Positions 25,169-37,941 are shown, counted from the first letter of the stretch. The stretch is 64,000 nt of DNA from Cyclina sinensis (GCA_012932295.1 JAAONU010000009.1:2864197-2928196), one strand, 5' to 3'. A program made the numbers and translations. Notes: generated by a model from the sequence alone, not told the origin.

Positions 25169-28100
25169 ATGAAGACTTTAATTCCTCTGTTGGCGTTGGC
25201 TTGTGTTATGAGAATTGGAGGTAAGTGAAATGTAAAAATAGCATGAGGATTCTGAAGAATAAGCCTTTGAATTTTGATTTTGTAATCAATCCATCAGGTT
25301 TTTGTAATAATGATAAAAATTGCTGTCTTTAAAAATTTTACTTTTATATGTGCATTTTATTTTCATCATTACCAAATATGCCGAGCTTTGAGCATAACAA
25401 AGGTAGTAATTGCATTTTAAAATCGTATCAAGGTTCCATAAATTTTAGAAATATCTCTTTCGTTTTCTGATAGACTGTATAAGTAAAAAAAATATTGAAA
25501 GGCTTATTACTTTTTAAAGGAGAATGCCATAAATTCAGTAAATCATATACTGCGACCTTCGGATCCGGAGTTCTGTGCTCTACCCTTGGACCACGGTGCT
25601 TCCTCTAAAACGTACAGTCTACATGATGTACTTAAAACTTTAATGACTTCATGAGATTGCGTAATGATTTCTTCGGTATTCGTTACATTATGATTTTCTA
25701 TAAAATTGAATACTCTTAACTATCCTACCTCCACTCTGATATAGTCATCTGTTTTTATTCATTCATTTTTACGTTCAGTTTGTAAAATGCCAGCTTCCTT
25801 TAATGTTATTTATACTTTTGTAAAATCTTTGACTGTCTCATTTATTAGACAACACCCTTATTACAGACACATTCATTTTGATTGAAAAAGAACTCCATTT
25901 TGTCACAGATATAATACTGGTACACAGCAGACAAAGTTTTGAATAAAATGTGTTAGCACACAAGGCCTAATTGAATTTGATACTAAATAATACATTTAAT
26001 ACAAATGATTTGAGTAAACGGCTTCGTAACTTTACTTTTAATGTTTTGCATTTGCATCACTATTTATACAAAATGCAATGTATTGACACTACTAAAGAAT
26101 AAAATGATTTGTGATGATTTCTTTTTTTTTTACAATTTTCAAAGAATCGAAACATACGTTGTAAAAAGCGGGTGCAATATAAGAAGTTCAGCATTGATTT
26201 GAATCATGAAGAAAGACGATGTTGTTGCTCAAATTCAACAGAAAAAAGTCAACCTCCAGTTTGTGTTTTTATCACCAAACTTTTTAGACAAGACATTTAA
26301 TTGATAACTGACGGAGTCTTTTTACTACACATGTTAAAAAGGTTTTGTAATAACAAAAGTTTAATTATCAGAAGGAATAAAAAATATCCGTAAACAAAAA
26401 AATTTGACGCGTTTTATGAGATAGACAAAATTTTACGTGGATTGTTACGATGAACGAGTGGTCTAAAACGTTCTTACTTTGCATTGCTAGGCAAATGTGC
26501 CGTTCAGTGCAGGTTCCAATCCCACCAACAATGAAAGGGAGGGTAGTAAAACAAACACAATACATTTCGAAATATAAATGATTATTGGAAGACGTTCATA
26601 TGTTCATTTCTTTTTAGGCATTTTGACACTAAGTATGTGTATATTTGGGATAAATGGCTAACCGCTTAAGATAAAGACAGAAAAAAATGGATTACGTGTA
26701 TTTGTTGTACTGAGATTTTTACGATCTTAAATTGGCTGACTCACAGATTGGCCGACAATGAAAAAAGGAAAAAGTTTATACATTTAGAAGTTCGAGCTGT
26801 AATCGTGAAGAACATAAGTAAAGTAGGTTACTGACTCATTTTTGTTACAGAAAAAATATAAAAATATAGTTTTACACACTTTTATCGGTAAAAAATTTAC
26901 CCCGTTAGTCATGAGGTATATACTTTTAGTTATATCATTAATTCTGAGGGAACTTTATAACTAGTGTCTGTGGCTTAGTGGTGTAAATGGTTGCATTCCA
27001 TTTTTATCATCGAAAAGCATGGGTTCGAATCCACGTAAAATCAAAAGGTTTTTTTTTTAGTTTCAAAGTGTATAGAAGGATAATATTATGTTTTTTTTCT
27101 CCATTTTATATTCACTTCTCTTTCAGCTTCAAAGAAAAAAATCAGCTAAATTCTGTGTCAGTCGCTTTAAAGAAAATGGAATACTCTAGATTTTAAGACA
27201 TGAATATTAAATACTTTAGTTCAGTGTTATGATTATGAATATTTAATTCTTTCATCGTAGTATTATTTAACATACTACCTAAAATATAAAAAGCTTTTAT
27301 TACTTACTTTAGGCTTAATGGTAATAAAGGTCAGCTGAAAGGTCAGCTATTGGTAAATTCCAAAGGCAACTTTCTTTCCTTAGGTTTCAATAAAATGGAC
27401 AGACAAGTGAGAAGTGACATTCATATGCAATAGTATAAATTAAACATAAAACTTATACATTTTAAAATAATCTCGTAAAATGTCTTGTCTAAAACCTTCT
27501 TTTCTGGCAGTGCTTTTGGATAACACATTCACAAACTTCTAAACAATTTCATTCATAAGAAAACTTTTGCAAGAGAAAGCAGAGCGAAATAAAAATCATT
27601 TTTATTTCGATAGCTGACCGATCCATAGACATTTATTATCATTATATCAGACAGACCCTTATGACCAGTCTGACTCCTGATATCTATCCCTTCAAAAAAG
27701 TAAGTTTTACATCACTAGCAAATTCAAGTATTTCGTTATAAAAAACACAAAGTCCAAGCAACTGTGTTAACCAAGTGAAGTGTCTGCTCTTTCCATGCTG
27801 CGGCTACTTTTGATGGTAGATAATCACGCAACTTATTAGACTGTTGATTTTTTTGGTGTTGTTTCCTTTTCTCAGTCATAATTATGTATTTGTTATTGAC
27901 TTGGTCTGTTTCCAAAATTCATAAGTATTTATCAAACTTTTCTACAGATGCTGCAATCACAGGATGGACAAATCCAAATATACCTGGGGCGGCCAGTGGA
28001 TCAGGAAGTCTCAGTGTTGCCGAGGATCACGCTTTATCCACAACCATAGATACATACGTGGCAACCACGGACGCTACCCTAGGCGAATATACGTTGTTAA

Positions 28101-31100
28101 CGACGGGGACACCATTTTCTCTCACCACTGCGGGTGTACTGACAATAACGTCCAACCTGGACTACGAAACCACTGCAAGTTACTCATTAGAAATTCAGTA
28201 AGTTCATTAATATTTACCTTATTGAGCAATATTTAGTATCTTTGAAATAAAGTCCTTGCTCATTTCAAATAAAACCTAAAGGTAATTTGAAGAAGTCCTA
28301 AGAAAACAAGAGGGCAATTATAGCCCTATTTCGATCACCTGAGTAACAATGTTTTTATTGACCACACAACATGTCAAATACAAACGCAGATTCAATAGAT
28401 AGATGCATCAATAAGATTTTCTTTTGACATCAATCTTAAGAACGATAATTCATCATCAAAATATCATTTTTATAGGTCTTATGATGACTGATCATTGGTC
28501 CAAATTTGTGGCCAACTTTTGATCTCATCTAAAAGTTCATCATGACGATCGTTCTGGCCAAGAAAAATAGATGTGAACTATAAAGCCGGGGACCAAGTAT
28601 TGATCTCATTTGACCCAGTTTCAAAGTCCAAGGAATAATCGTAATAAATATTTTGACCAAGTTCAATGACGGATTTAACAATTACTTGACTTTTATGTAT
28701 TTTTATTGGTCAGACCTGGTGCCTTAAATATACCAAATAACAATCAAGGCACACTGTAAAAATGTTTAAGAAAGAATGGGTAAAATTTGACTCCTTCAAT
28801 TTAGTTCTTTGAATTGAACTGATTAATCGGTTTGACTAAATTTTTACTTTGTCTTAAATGCTATGAAGATAAAGACCACTACATCTTATTTCACAGCTTT
28901 TTCGCTTTTCTAGAGCTTGTAACGGTGTTAAAAATTTTAATGAACGCAATCTTTGCATGACAGAAAAAAATGAAACAGGAGTATCGGTACTACAAATAAA
29001 AGTTATAATACTGCTCATAATCGACATAAAAAGATAGAACAGTAGAGTGCTTAAAAGTATTATCAACATCCTATCTGCACGGTTGTATTTCGTGGATGGC
29101 AAGATGTGCTTAAGGATTACATCAGGATTAAATTATCCAATATTTTTATGACCCGCCGGTCTTAAATTGCTTCCGAAAATGCCAAAAGTGCTTCGCTAAT
29201 ATCCGTCAAACAATACTGAGAAAAAGCTGTAAAATAGTACAATTTATCTGGGATACTTATCAGCAGTAAATTTGTCAGGTTGTTTAAATGAAATGTTGTT
29301 TCTAAAATAACTTATGTTTGCAAATAGCATCTTACGACTTAATCAAAACAATAGTTGAGAGGTTACAGAAAACGAAAGTATGTGGCTTTAAATCCGCTGA
29401 CATCTACGAACATAGTCAAATTAAAAGTGAAAATAAACGGCAAAAATTCTCTTTAACAAATTTTCTAAGCATTGTTGTGAATATTTGCATAAATTGTCGA
29501 TATTTGTTAAATTGGGCTGTATTACAACTTTACGAAAATCGTTTTGCAAGTTTTGTCGCCAATACTTATGAAATACTGTAAAACTGTTGCAAATTTTGAA
29601 AGATTTCTACTGTTCTTTAATATAGAATACGAATTAAAAAAGAAATTTCGATGCAACAAGACAGACTAAAACACGTAGAAAAATTGTAAAACTTCACTGA
29701 ACAGATTTATAAATGACAACCCCAAACGTTTTTGATCACATGATATAAACATTTGTAATAGATATATAAACAGGGAACGATCTTCATTTTTACATTAACC
29801 TTAACATTTTCATTTCTCTTACAATAGGACATGATTTTTTTCTCCCTTTTTTTCTGTCTAATCTTTTCTCACTTTTGTTCCACCTATATCTTTCGATCAT
29901 TTCCTTCCAGTACCCTTTCTTTTAATGTCTGTGTAAAAAAATCTTATATGTAGGCTAATAACTCAATATTTATAGAAAATGGTATTGTAGATTGACATTT
30001 TCTGTTTTGAAATATTATTTTACAATCTGTATTGAATTTCAGAATGTTACCAATAGGACCAGCCATTTTTTCCATACAAACTTTTCTGTTTTTATTTTCT
30101 TTTTTCAATCAGAATATATTGAAAATTAAAAAAAAATAAAAAAGTCCATTAGTACTATAGCTAGCTAAATAATGATGACACACGTCGGACATTGACCCTC
30201 GATCCTCTCACTTCCCCCTCTCCCCCCCCCCTCCACCCCCCAACACACACTTTCTTCTTAAAGTCTTACTGAATGCCATATGCTCAGGAGAGGTAAAGAA
30301 TTGTAGTAATGACTACATAATTGACACGTGGAGTTTTATTTTACACGTCTGTAAAAATCATATTCAGAAGTTTTGCTTTATGTGTAGTTTGTACAGGACA
30401 AACTCTAAGATTAAGATCAGTTATTATGCTGTCAACAAGTTTTAGTACCGATGTTCATGTTATAACATTGCATTTAAAACAGTTGTATCATTTATGCTAC
30501 AGAGTTGCCGATGACGGCCCTTCCTCTGGCACAGCGACCATAGCCGTCACGGTTACCGATGTCAACGAAGCTCCAGCATTTGGCAAATCTTCATATGGCG
30601 TCACTATCGCTGATAACGCAGGAGCTGGTAATGTGATTTAAAATAATGCACAATGAACAGGTTTGAGGCAAGGGGAGAGAGATAACAAGCTAATGCACAT
30701 TACGAAAGAAAATAATAAGCGTGTCTTTATACTGTCAACAAAAAGATTAGAGAAATTAAAGACAGTTTATTTTTCAGAAAGTGAATTACAAATTAAGTTA
30801 TATTAAAGATTTTTGATTGAATATTTATATAAGAGTTACATGTAGCATTATTTCACGATGTTTGCCTTGAGGTATTAGAAGTTGAAGAGAAAAATACTAT
30901 TAACGGTAACCTCGGTTGCTAGGTTACAATAACTTTATTACATGACAAAACAGACCAAATTATTCTAGTGTTTGCAACAGAGGAACTTATATGAATTGTT
31001 ATTTTCAGGTAAAGTGTGTTGTAAGATATAATTTTTGTTGTTATTTAAGGTACAACATTAACCACCACCACAGCTACAGATCAAGATTCCGGAGACACTG

Positions 31101-32090
31101 TCACGTACAGTATTGCTGGTATGTAAATGTAACTCAGAAGCGTATATGCAAAACATGATTCTATAAGTAGTATGTAGACATTACTAAGATGTCGATATGT
31201 AAGCTTTAATCAATCGATTGTGTAAAAATCTTAGTTGTAGATAGGTAAACATATATAAAACGGCGCTCAGTAGGCTACATGCAAGCATAATTTAATGGAT
31301 GGTATGTTAATATAACTTAGCAGAAGATATGCAAGTATGATTCAATTGGTGTAGGTTTATCACTGTAAGTGACATATTATTAATAAGTGATGCTTGGTAT
31401 GTAAATGTAACTCAGTAGGCGATATACAAACATGTTTCAATAAATGATATGTAAATATAACTAAATAGGCGATATGTAACATTAAAATAATAAGTACGTA
31501 AATTTAGCTCTGTGGGCGATATGTAAGTATGATTCAATGAATGTTAATATGTAAATATAACTTAGTAGGCGGGTTTTTAGAACGATCAAATGGATTGTAT
31601 GAAAATAGAACTCGGAAGGCGATATGTAAGTATTGTGCAATAGACAGTATGTAAAAATAATCAAGTAGGCGTATGTTTCACTTGTATAATTTAATTTTAG
31701 AAGGTAGTATGTATTATGCATTTATTATGCATAAGGTATGGAAGTAAAGTAATTCAAGATAGTGATGTAAAAACGATATTGTAATGATGTCACTAAATTG
31801 TTTTAAACATAACGTCATATATCATTGTATTTATTTTAGCCGGTGACGCTAACAGTGATTTTACCATTGGAGCCAGCACCGGTGTGATAACTGTCAACAC
31901 AGGAAAGGCACTTGACGCCAGTACTACTGCAGGATACGCCTTACAGGTTGAGGCTGCGGATGATGACGGTACACCTCTCACTGGAACTACAACTGTTTTC
32001 GTTCTTGTGGGCTCATTTTCGGGCGCCTCTTCGCTTGTTGCTGGCATTGCAATGACTCTATTAGTAGCCTTCTTAACAATGTTACATTAA
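25169..32090 (+). CDS. Small secreted, probably GPI-anchored protein with two cadherin repeats (five exons)
   Basis: Five exons join in one frame to 248 residues: 25169-25220, 27948-28197, 30503-30627, 31050-31118 and 31840-32090 (stop TAA at 32088). Every intron is GT-AG, with donors such as GTAAGTG and GTAAGTTC. Residues 1-17 are a signal peptide (MKTLIPLLALACVMRIG). Cadherin repeat 1 spans about 27-125 with LDYE at 88-91, VADDG at 102-106 and the calcium/linker motif DVNEAP at 120-125. Repeat 2 spans about 126-222 with ATDQDSG at 151-157, TGVITV at 179-184 and AADDDG at 204-209. A small-residue stretch GSFSGASS (223-230) and a terminal hydrophobic segment (231-247) with no cytoplasmic tail fit a GPI-anchor signal. 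It is likely a cell-surface or shed calcium-dependent adhesion module, far shorter than classical cadherins. It has no catenin-binding tail. No gene name is assigned. Decayed paralogue exons lie at 53.9-54.8 kb. Confidence 0.88.
25221..27947 (+). other. Intron 1 of the two-cadherin gene
   Basis: Starts GTAAGTGAAA and ends TTTTCTACAG, phase 1. It is mostly AT-rich. It contains tRNA-like fragments: one inverted near 25553-25600 (CTACCCTTGGACCACGGTG) and one direct at about 26965-27045 (GTGGCTTAGTGGTGTAAATGG then GGGTTCGAATCC). No other gene was recognised inside it. Confidence 0.7.
26965..27045 (+). repeat. tRNA-like SINE fragment in intron 1
   Basis: TGTGGCTTAGTGGTGTAAATGG resembles a D-arm/A box, and GGGTTCGAATCCAC about 40 bases later resembles a T-arm/B box. 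The acceptor ends do not pair, so this is a tRNA-derived repeat remnant and not a tRNA gene. A related copy is at about 45468-45545. Confidence 0.5.
28306..28700 (+). repeat. Dispersed ACAAGAGGGC-type repeat in intron 2
   Basis: Begins AACAAGAGGGCAATTATAGCCCTATTTCGATCACCTGAG, with GAGGGC and GCCCT facing each other. This head is typical of a repeat abundant in bivalve introns. The interior has units with GATCTCATTTGACCC and TTTTGACCAAGTTCAATGA. It lies within intron 2 of the cadherin gene. Confidence 0.6.
28884..29010 (+). pseudogene. Second reverse transcriptase fragment (intron 2)
   Basis: The plus strand reads ISQLFRFSRACNGVKNFNER and NLCMTEK, then shifts frame to a KQEYRYYK-like continuation. 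The DNA closely matches the 3' part of the RT remnant at 14.07-14.12 kb (TTTCACAGCT..TTCGCTTTTCTAGAGCTTGTAAC). It is a dead fragment of the same element family lodged in a host intron. Confidence 0.65.
31119..31720 (+). repeat. ~50-bp minisatellite filling intron 4 from the splice donor onward
   Basis: Units contain GGTATGTAAATGTAACTCAG and TAGGCGATATGTAAGTATG. Landmarks occur near 31130, 31266, 31313, 31410, 31459, 31506, 31559, 31610 and 31658, with a period close to 50 bp in the right half. The first unit starts exactly at the exon 4 donor. The 20 bases from the donor recur unchanged at 31389-31408. Confidence 0.75.
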
Positions 32091-32332
32091 ATCCACGTAT
32101 ATAGAATTTCAAAAACATCAAATTTGAATTTAAACTTTCCCTAGGTAATTCCTTATCGTTTTTTAAATATCTGAACTTGAGAAATATCGACATATTTGGT
32201 AATGTGTTTTTATGTCATGTTGCTCCTTCAAAAAGACATCCAGATTTCAATCATATTGTTAAGTAACAAACAAATTTAATAGAAAGCAGTTTAAAGAGAT
32301 TGTAAAGCGTCAAATATTTTCCAGCATATGTT

Positions 32333-32338
32333 AATAAA
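32333..32338 (+). terminator. Polyadenylation signal of the two-cadherin gene
   Basis: The first AATAAA after the stop codon, 243 bases downstream of TAA at 32088-32090. This would give a 3' leader of roughly 260 bases. It is the best candidate by position; use of it is inferred. Confidence 0.5.
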
Positions 32339-33424
32339 GTCTTGACGTATTTTAAAAGTTATTGCCGCTTTAGTGCCTTGCCTCACTATTCTAATTATAC
32401 TTTAAGTGAATGATTATCTTTTCTTATCAGAATATTGAATGATATAATTTTATCACATATGTCACACAAATAGATCGATAATGTGTTGACAATTAACATA
32501 TGAATTTAGTAGTATGAAAAAAACAGGTGCTCAGTTTCTAGTGTTTATATAGTGGTTTATAAATGGTATATCTGGAATGTTTTCTCAAAAGTTCTTAATA
32601 TGTAAGTTTAGGGTTTTTGAATAATTCGGGCTATGTGTGCAGGAGTATAATAAAATATGAGGTCTAACATATCGACAAAAAAAAACTCCGAGGAAAGAAT
32701 TTGGACTTGCAACGAAACATCTCAGTCTCCTTTACAGAGTTTATTAATGAAATAACAGCATTGTTTTTGTGATAAGACAGGTCCTCGAAGTCAATCATTC
32801 CCTAAATTATTTTTGCAATACTCTGGAGCAAGATTATATGCTGGCAATATAACTATAGTCATGTGGTATTTAATGAGTATTTGTTGTTGTTGTTTACAGG
32901 ACCTTTTTCTCAAAGTATATGTACTTTTGCAAGAGACTGGTTTGCTAATGAAATGTTTAACATTGAAATGCATACCAGTTTTGACTGTTCTTTGCTCTGG
33001 TTAAGTGGAATTCATCAAACTTTCGGATTTGATCTTAAGTATGTGGCTTGTACCTTCATAACAAGAACATTTGTAATGTATCTGTCAAGAATGGCGTAGA
33101 CATATGAACAAAGAATGAGATTATAATCGGCATTACTACGGAGAAAAGATCGAACCCTGTGGTATTTGTTATATGACTGTTATTAACTGCTGAAAAACAC
33201 ACTTTGTGTGTAAATATCGTTTTTTACGAAATGATTTATAAAATTAAGATGAATTCCACGATTTTTGACGCTGAGAAAGCATTCACGTTTCCTCTTTTGT
33301 TGTTTGGATGTCACCAATAAATTCTTGTAAAAAGTTATTGTCTCATGTCATGCATTTTTCCTATCATGGCCCTCTTGTACATAAAACGTACATGTTATAT
33401 CAAAAAAGTCTTGATAATGGATTT

Positions 33425-33707
33425 ACCGGCCCGCCTAATTCAATCAGGCATTAGATTGTCATTCTTGACGATCCCGGTTCGGTCCCCATTAGTGCCAGCT
33501 AAATTTCTCTGTGATTATTGATCTCAGACATTGCGTCAATAGGTCATTTGTCCCTCACCTCTGAAACAAGTCAGGAAGGAGTCAGTAACTTGCGGACTGG
33601 TGAGATACCAAGGAACTCTGGTTAGGTGTACAGACCGGGGGATATGACCTTAGCTGTTAAAACTGGCGTTAAACCCCAATAAACAAAGCTAAACTAAACC
33701 ATTTTTT
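33425..33707 (+). mobile_element. tRNA-derived SINE, copy a, with 8-bp target duplication
   Basis: A tRNA-like head (CCGGCCCGCCTAATTCAATC.. then GATCCCGGTTCGGTCCCCA) is followed by a body with GATCTCAGACATTGCGTC, CACCTCTGAAACAAGTCAGG and GTTAAAACTGGCGTTAAACC, ending CCCAATAAACAAA. It is flanked by ATGGATTT at 33417-33424 and 33708-33715. Copies b (34.5 kb, inverted) and c (56.65 kb) share head, body and tail. Confidence 0.88.
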
Positions 33708-34524
33708 ATGGATTTGTGTAAGATATCGTAGTAAAATGAGAAAGATAGGCACCACCCATACAGTGGTAGCAATCTGCATATTTCTTTGAATAAACGCCCA
33801 AATGTACTGTCACTTCGCCCAAAAGCACCTATCTTTCATTTTCTGATAATTAAAAATAGCGTTGCAAAAACAATATACTGCTGTACTTGACCAACTTCAG
33901 AAATTATTGCAATATAACGCGAAAACCAGCAATCTTTATAAACCACATTCCAAAATTGAGAATCATTGTCCGCTGTTTAAACCCATTCGTTACTCTACCT
34001 CTGTTCTTAAGTGTAATGGTTCCTGAAATCCCTCACTGCATTTCCTTTAGAACTTGCCTCGGTGAGGAAAAGAAAGGCAAATGGGCAGATTCGAAGAAAA
34101 GATGCCGACTCTCAACTTTGAAAGCTTGTTCTCTCCTACCGGTATGATTTTTTCTCTCTGTTTGGGTGGGCATTCTAACTAATGTCGATTGTGAAATGTC
34201 AGATCACAGTACAATAAATAATACGGTGTAATAAGTCAGTCGTAAAAAAGTAAGAAAAGCCAGCAACAAAATAAAAAAAGCAATAAGATTTTTTACAACA
34301 GATTATAAGTAAAGTAATACATTACGATAACTAAAAGAAGTAACTGAAGCAGTTTCTTCCGGTATCCAAATATCAGGTATCAAATATATATATAAACTGA
34401 CCCCAGCTGAATAAACGTAGTCGTAGTATACTATGTTTTGAAGATTTGATTCAACTGTAATAAAAGATTAAAGAAAATTCTAAGTAACTTGACAGAAATG
34501 TACGATGGGTACTTTTTATTTTGG

Positions 34525-34806
34525 TTTAATTGGTTTATTTGGGGTTTAACGCCAGTTTAACAGCTAAGGTAATATCCTGGCGGTCAGTCCACCTTACAAG
34601 TGTTCCTGGGTATCCAACCAGTTAAATAAGCTAACAAGTTAATTTCCCCGCAAGTGACTGACAACTTTCCCACTTGCTTCAGAGGTGAGTGAAAATGACC
34701 TATAGATCAATAATCATGGAGAAATTTTGCCGGCCCAGATGGGAATTGAACCCGGATCGTCAAGATTGACAATCTGAAGCTCTACCGACTGAGCTAGACG
34801 GGCCGG
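34525..34806 (-). mobile_element. tRNA-derived SINE, copy b, interrupted by Ginger1
   Basis: On the minus strand the head reads CCGGCCCGTCTAGCTCAG with GGTAGAGC (A box) and CCGGGTTCAATTCCC (B box). The body and the tail GGCGTTAAACCCCAAATAAA follow. The downstream target duplication TTTTATTTTGG is at 34514-34524. Its partner lies 13 kb away at 47699-47709, just beyond CCGGCACG at 47691-47698, which is the missing 5' end of the SINE. Ginger1 therefore entered at the CCGG in this SINE's tRNA-like head. Confidence 0.88.
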
Positions 34807-34869
34807 TGTAACGTTGTAAAGTGACCCCCATAGAATAATGACCCCCCGGTCATTATTTTATATAAAATA
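34803..34869 (+). repeat. Ginger1 target duplication CCGG and left TIR
   Basis: CCGG at 34803-34806, then TIR 34807-34869. All 63 bases match the inverted right TIR, and the next base differs. The TIR contains GACCCCCCGGTCATT, itself a small palindrome. Further GGTCAT/ATGACC palindromes follow to about 34985 (for example TATGACTGGGGGGTCATTAT). Confidence 0.93.
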
Positions 34870-35989
34870 TTGACTCCGCGGTCATTATATTATGACTGGG
34901 GGGTCATTATATTATGACTCCTCACACGTAGAAAAATGACCCCTCACGTAGAAATGTGACCCCCTATAGAATAAGGACCCCCCAATCCAAACCTTGACCT
35001 AACCTATCTAAGGTACACTTACACAACATAATTATCTTCATCCATAGACATCGGAGGAGTGATGGCACCCGTCCGTGCATGCGTCCATACTGCACGTTTT
35101 TTTTGACCGCAGTTAGATGGAATTGATCCAAGCTTCAGGGATTACCACTACCGATGCCTATTTGTGTGGAAAGAAAAAATGGTTAAAGTCTCCGACCGAG
35201 AATCACTTGCCCCTCACCGTTGTGAGTTCGACGCCTACCAGGGTCGTGTATGGGTGACAGGCATACAAACTGTGCGCTGCTCAGTTTATCATTTAAAACA
35301 TAGGCGATGGACTGCATAGGAACGTTCCATCAACAAAATACGCAACTACTTGTTGTAATTTACGGCCTGTTTGAATATCAATCATCAAAAATATTTATAA
35401 TCACAGAACTAGCTAGTTTTCAGGGGGCGAGGGTGGCTGGATTTCAATCTAGTATCGTTGGACTTCTTACCAGAACTCGTCTAATCCTGATCTGATGTAA
35501 CATACTTCGATAGCTTCCTCGCCTGGGAATCGAATCTGGGCAACTGGATTAGGAGTCAACTATATAAACCTCTCTGCGATTGAAATCAAATAATTATTAA
35601 TTATACAAGCAGAATCACTGTAAGTGCACTGTAAGTGACAAGTGTTTGTTAGTGGTTTGAATCATTTTCGTAGTCATCAAAGTTGTATAGTGATTAAACG
35701 TCCCACACAGTTAAACTAATGGAACTAGCAATGATAAATAACTTAAAAATATTATCCCTTTTTTCTTTTCATGACCATTCGGAAAGTGGTTTTAGAAATC
35801 ATTTAGCACAAAAAGGATAAGCAATTCATGCAAAAGATCTGAGTTACAGGTTAATTACAGCAACCTCTTATCATCATAAATTTTCTTTCTTCCCCAGGAC
35901 TGTGTACCATTGGAACAACCTACCACTTACTGTTGCCCTCCTCCCTACCCCTGAGCAGTTCAGTGCAGCTATATCTAGCATTGAACATG

Positions 35990-36970
35990 TCTCGCCTTAG
36001 TTATACAGCCCCCTGATTTTTGTCGAGCCAGCTTGCGGTGAGCTCGACTTTGTCGCCACTTTTGGCAGTTTGGTTCGGTGTATGTGCGTACGTCCGTCCG
36101 TCCGGATTTGTCCGGCCTATATCTCGCTCAGTTTTTGAAGGAATTCAAAATAACTTGAGATATATGTTTACCTTAATGAGAAGACGTGTCGCGCACAACA
36201 CCCAGATCCGCTCGTCAAAGGTCAAGGTCACACTTAAGGGTCGGCGCAAAATCCGTGTCTGGAGCATATCTTCTATATGGATGGAAGGATTTTAATATAA
36301 TTTGGCATAAATGTGCTCCATAGCAAGGCGGTGTGTCGCGCGAAAAATTTAGGTCTCTGCGTCAAAGGTCAAGGTCACACTTAGAGGTCAAATAATCCGG
36401 ATTTGTCCGGCCTATATCTCGCTCATTTTTTGAAGGAATTCAAGATTAACTTGAGATATATTTTAACCTTAATGAGAAGACGTGTCGCGCACAACACCCA
36501 GATCCGCTCGTCAAAGGTCAAGGTCACACTTGGAGTCGGCGCAAAATCCGTGTCCGGAGCATAACTTCTATATGGATGGAGGGATTTTAATATAATTTGA
36601 CATAAATGTTCTCCATGGCAAGGCGGTGTGTCGCGCGAAAAATTTAGGTCTCTGTGGCAAAGGTCAAGGTCACACTTAGAGGTCAAATGTCAAATAACAA
36701 GTTCAAGGTTACATAGACCTTAAAACTGAAAACGGTTTCCGCTCAATAACTTAATTATTGTTCAACCTTCAGCTGCCAAACCTGATAGGATGATCACCCA
36801 TATTGAGTAAATGACCCCTATGGTTTTTGGGGTCACAATATCAAAGGTCAAGGTCATTATCATTCTTTCATCTTCACAAATGTCCATTATGAATCTTTCT
36901 GTGAAAATTTAAACCTACAAAGCGGGCTCGACATTCTGCCCGTGGGCATGCAGAATGTATTTCTAGTTAA
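35990..36970 (+). repeat. Dispersed GTCGAGCC repeat inside Ginger1
   Basis: The head TTGTCGAGCCAGCTTGCGGTGAGCTCGAC and tail GCGGGCTCGACATTCTGCCC face each other. After a GTCCGTCCG tract there are two direct units of 295 bp (from 36101 and 36396) starting TCCGGATTTGTCCGGCC and containing GTCAAAGGTCAAGGTCACAC. It lies downstream of the transposase gene and is a later passenger. Confidence 0.75.
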
Positions 36971-37074
36971 CCCTTTTAAACGTTCTTTTAAATCTTTCTA
37001 AACTACTCTTTAAACCTTCTTGCGATTTTGACGCGCAACCATGTCTACGTCCTCGGGGGTGTTTGACATTACCG

Positions 37075-37125
37075 GAAGACAGACAGACAGACGGACGGAC
37101 GGACAAACGGACAGACGGACGGACA
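37075..37125. repeat. GACA/GACG tetranucleotide tract
   Basis: AGACAGACAGACAGACGGAC and continuing GGAC units. It is typical of the ends of several bivalve repeat families. Confidence 0.8.
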
Positions 37126-37532
37126 TACTTCTAATTTTGACCTAACATGACTCAGTTTTAAACTCACTCGAATTAACTAGCATTCTGACCAAATTTTATA
37201 AAGATTCGTATAAAAATGTGGCCTCTAGAGTGCTTTTACTTTTGTGTGAATATAGATACGGGTCTTGGTAGCATTATCGTTGAATTTGCTAGATCTGATT
37301 TTATCACATGACATCGCTTGTTTTTCATGTAATATCATTACGAATTTCTTTATATTTAACACGTGTAATATAACTTTGACGTGACTCATTTCCGCCAATA
37401 CATTCCATATAGAAAAAAGGCGTGAAAAGCGTGCGTATTCATAGCGTTAAAAAGGGTTTATTTTATATGTTTTATTTTTATGTTTTAAGTCATGTGATAA
37501 AACGAATCTCTCATTCGTTGTCAAAAAATATA

Positions 37533-37622
37533 ATATTTTATTAAACTCGTTCAAGAAAATGTTATAAAGCTCGCCCGAGGCTCGCTATATAACATTTTCT
37601 TGAGCTCGTTTAATAAAATCTT
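37533..37622. repeat. Long hairpin inside Ginger1
   Basis: TATTTTATTAAACTCGTTCA.. and ..TGAGCTCGTTTAATAAAATCTT are near-perfect inverted arms of about 33 bases around a GC-richer loop containing AAGCTCGCCCGAGGCTCGCT, itself a palindrome. A shorter relative is at 5.4 kb. Confidence 0.75.
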
Positions 37623-37941
37623 ATATCATATGACAACTCATGTGAGATCCTATAAATCCGTGGTTCGGGAGTGTTGTTCGGTATATAATAAGGACAATTT
37701 CATAAACGAAAGGACTTTTTATTTAAAACTGTATGGAATATAGAGGCGAATCCAACAAAACGTCCCAGGGTGTTGACCTGTGCTTTGGTAAAACTACATA
37801 TCACATCTGTTTATATCTTAAGCTATTATTTTAGTTAGTAAATCACACAAGGTATATTTAGCACGCATTGTTATTCTCATCAGATGCAATATTTTAAACC
37901 AAATTTAGCATAAATTGTATCGTTCTCCACTGATTTGTTGA

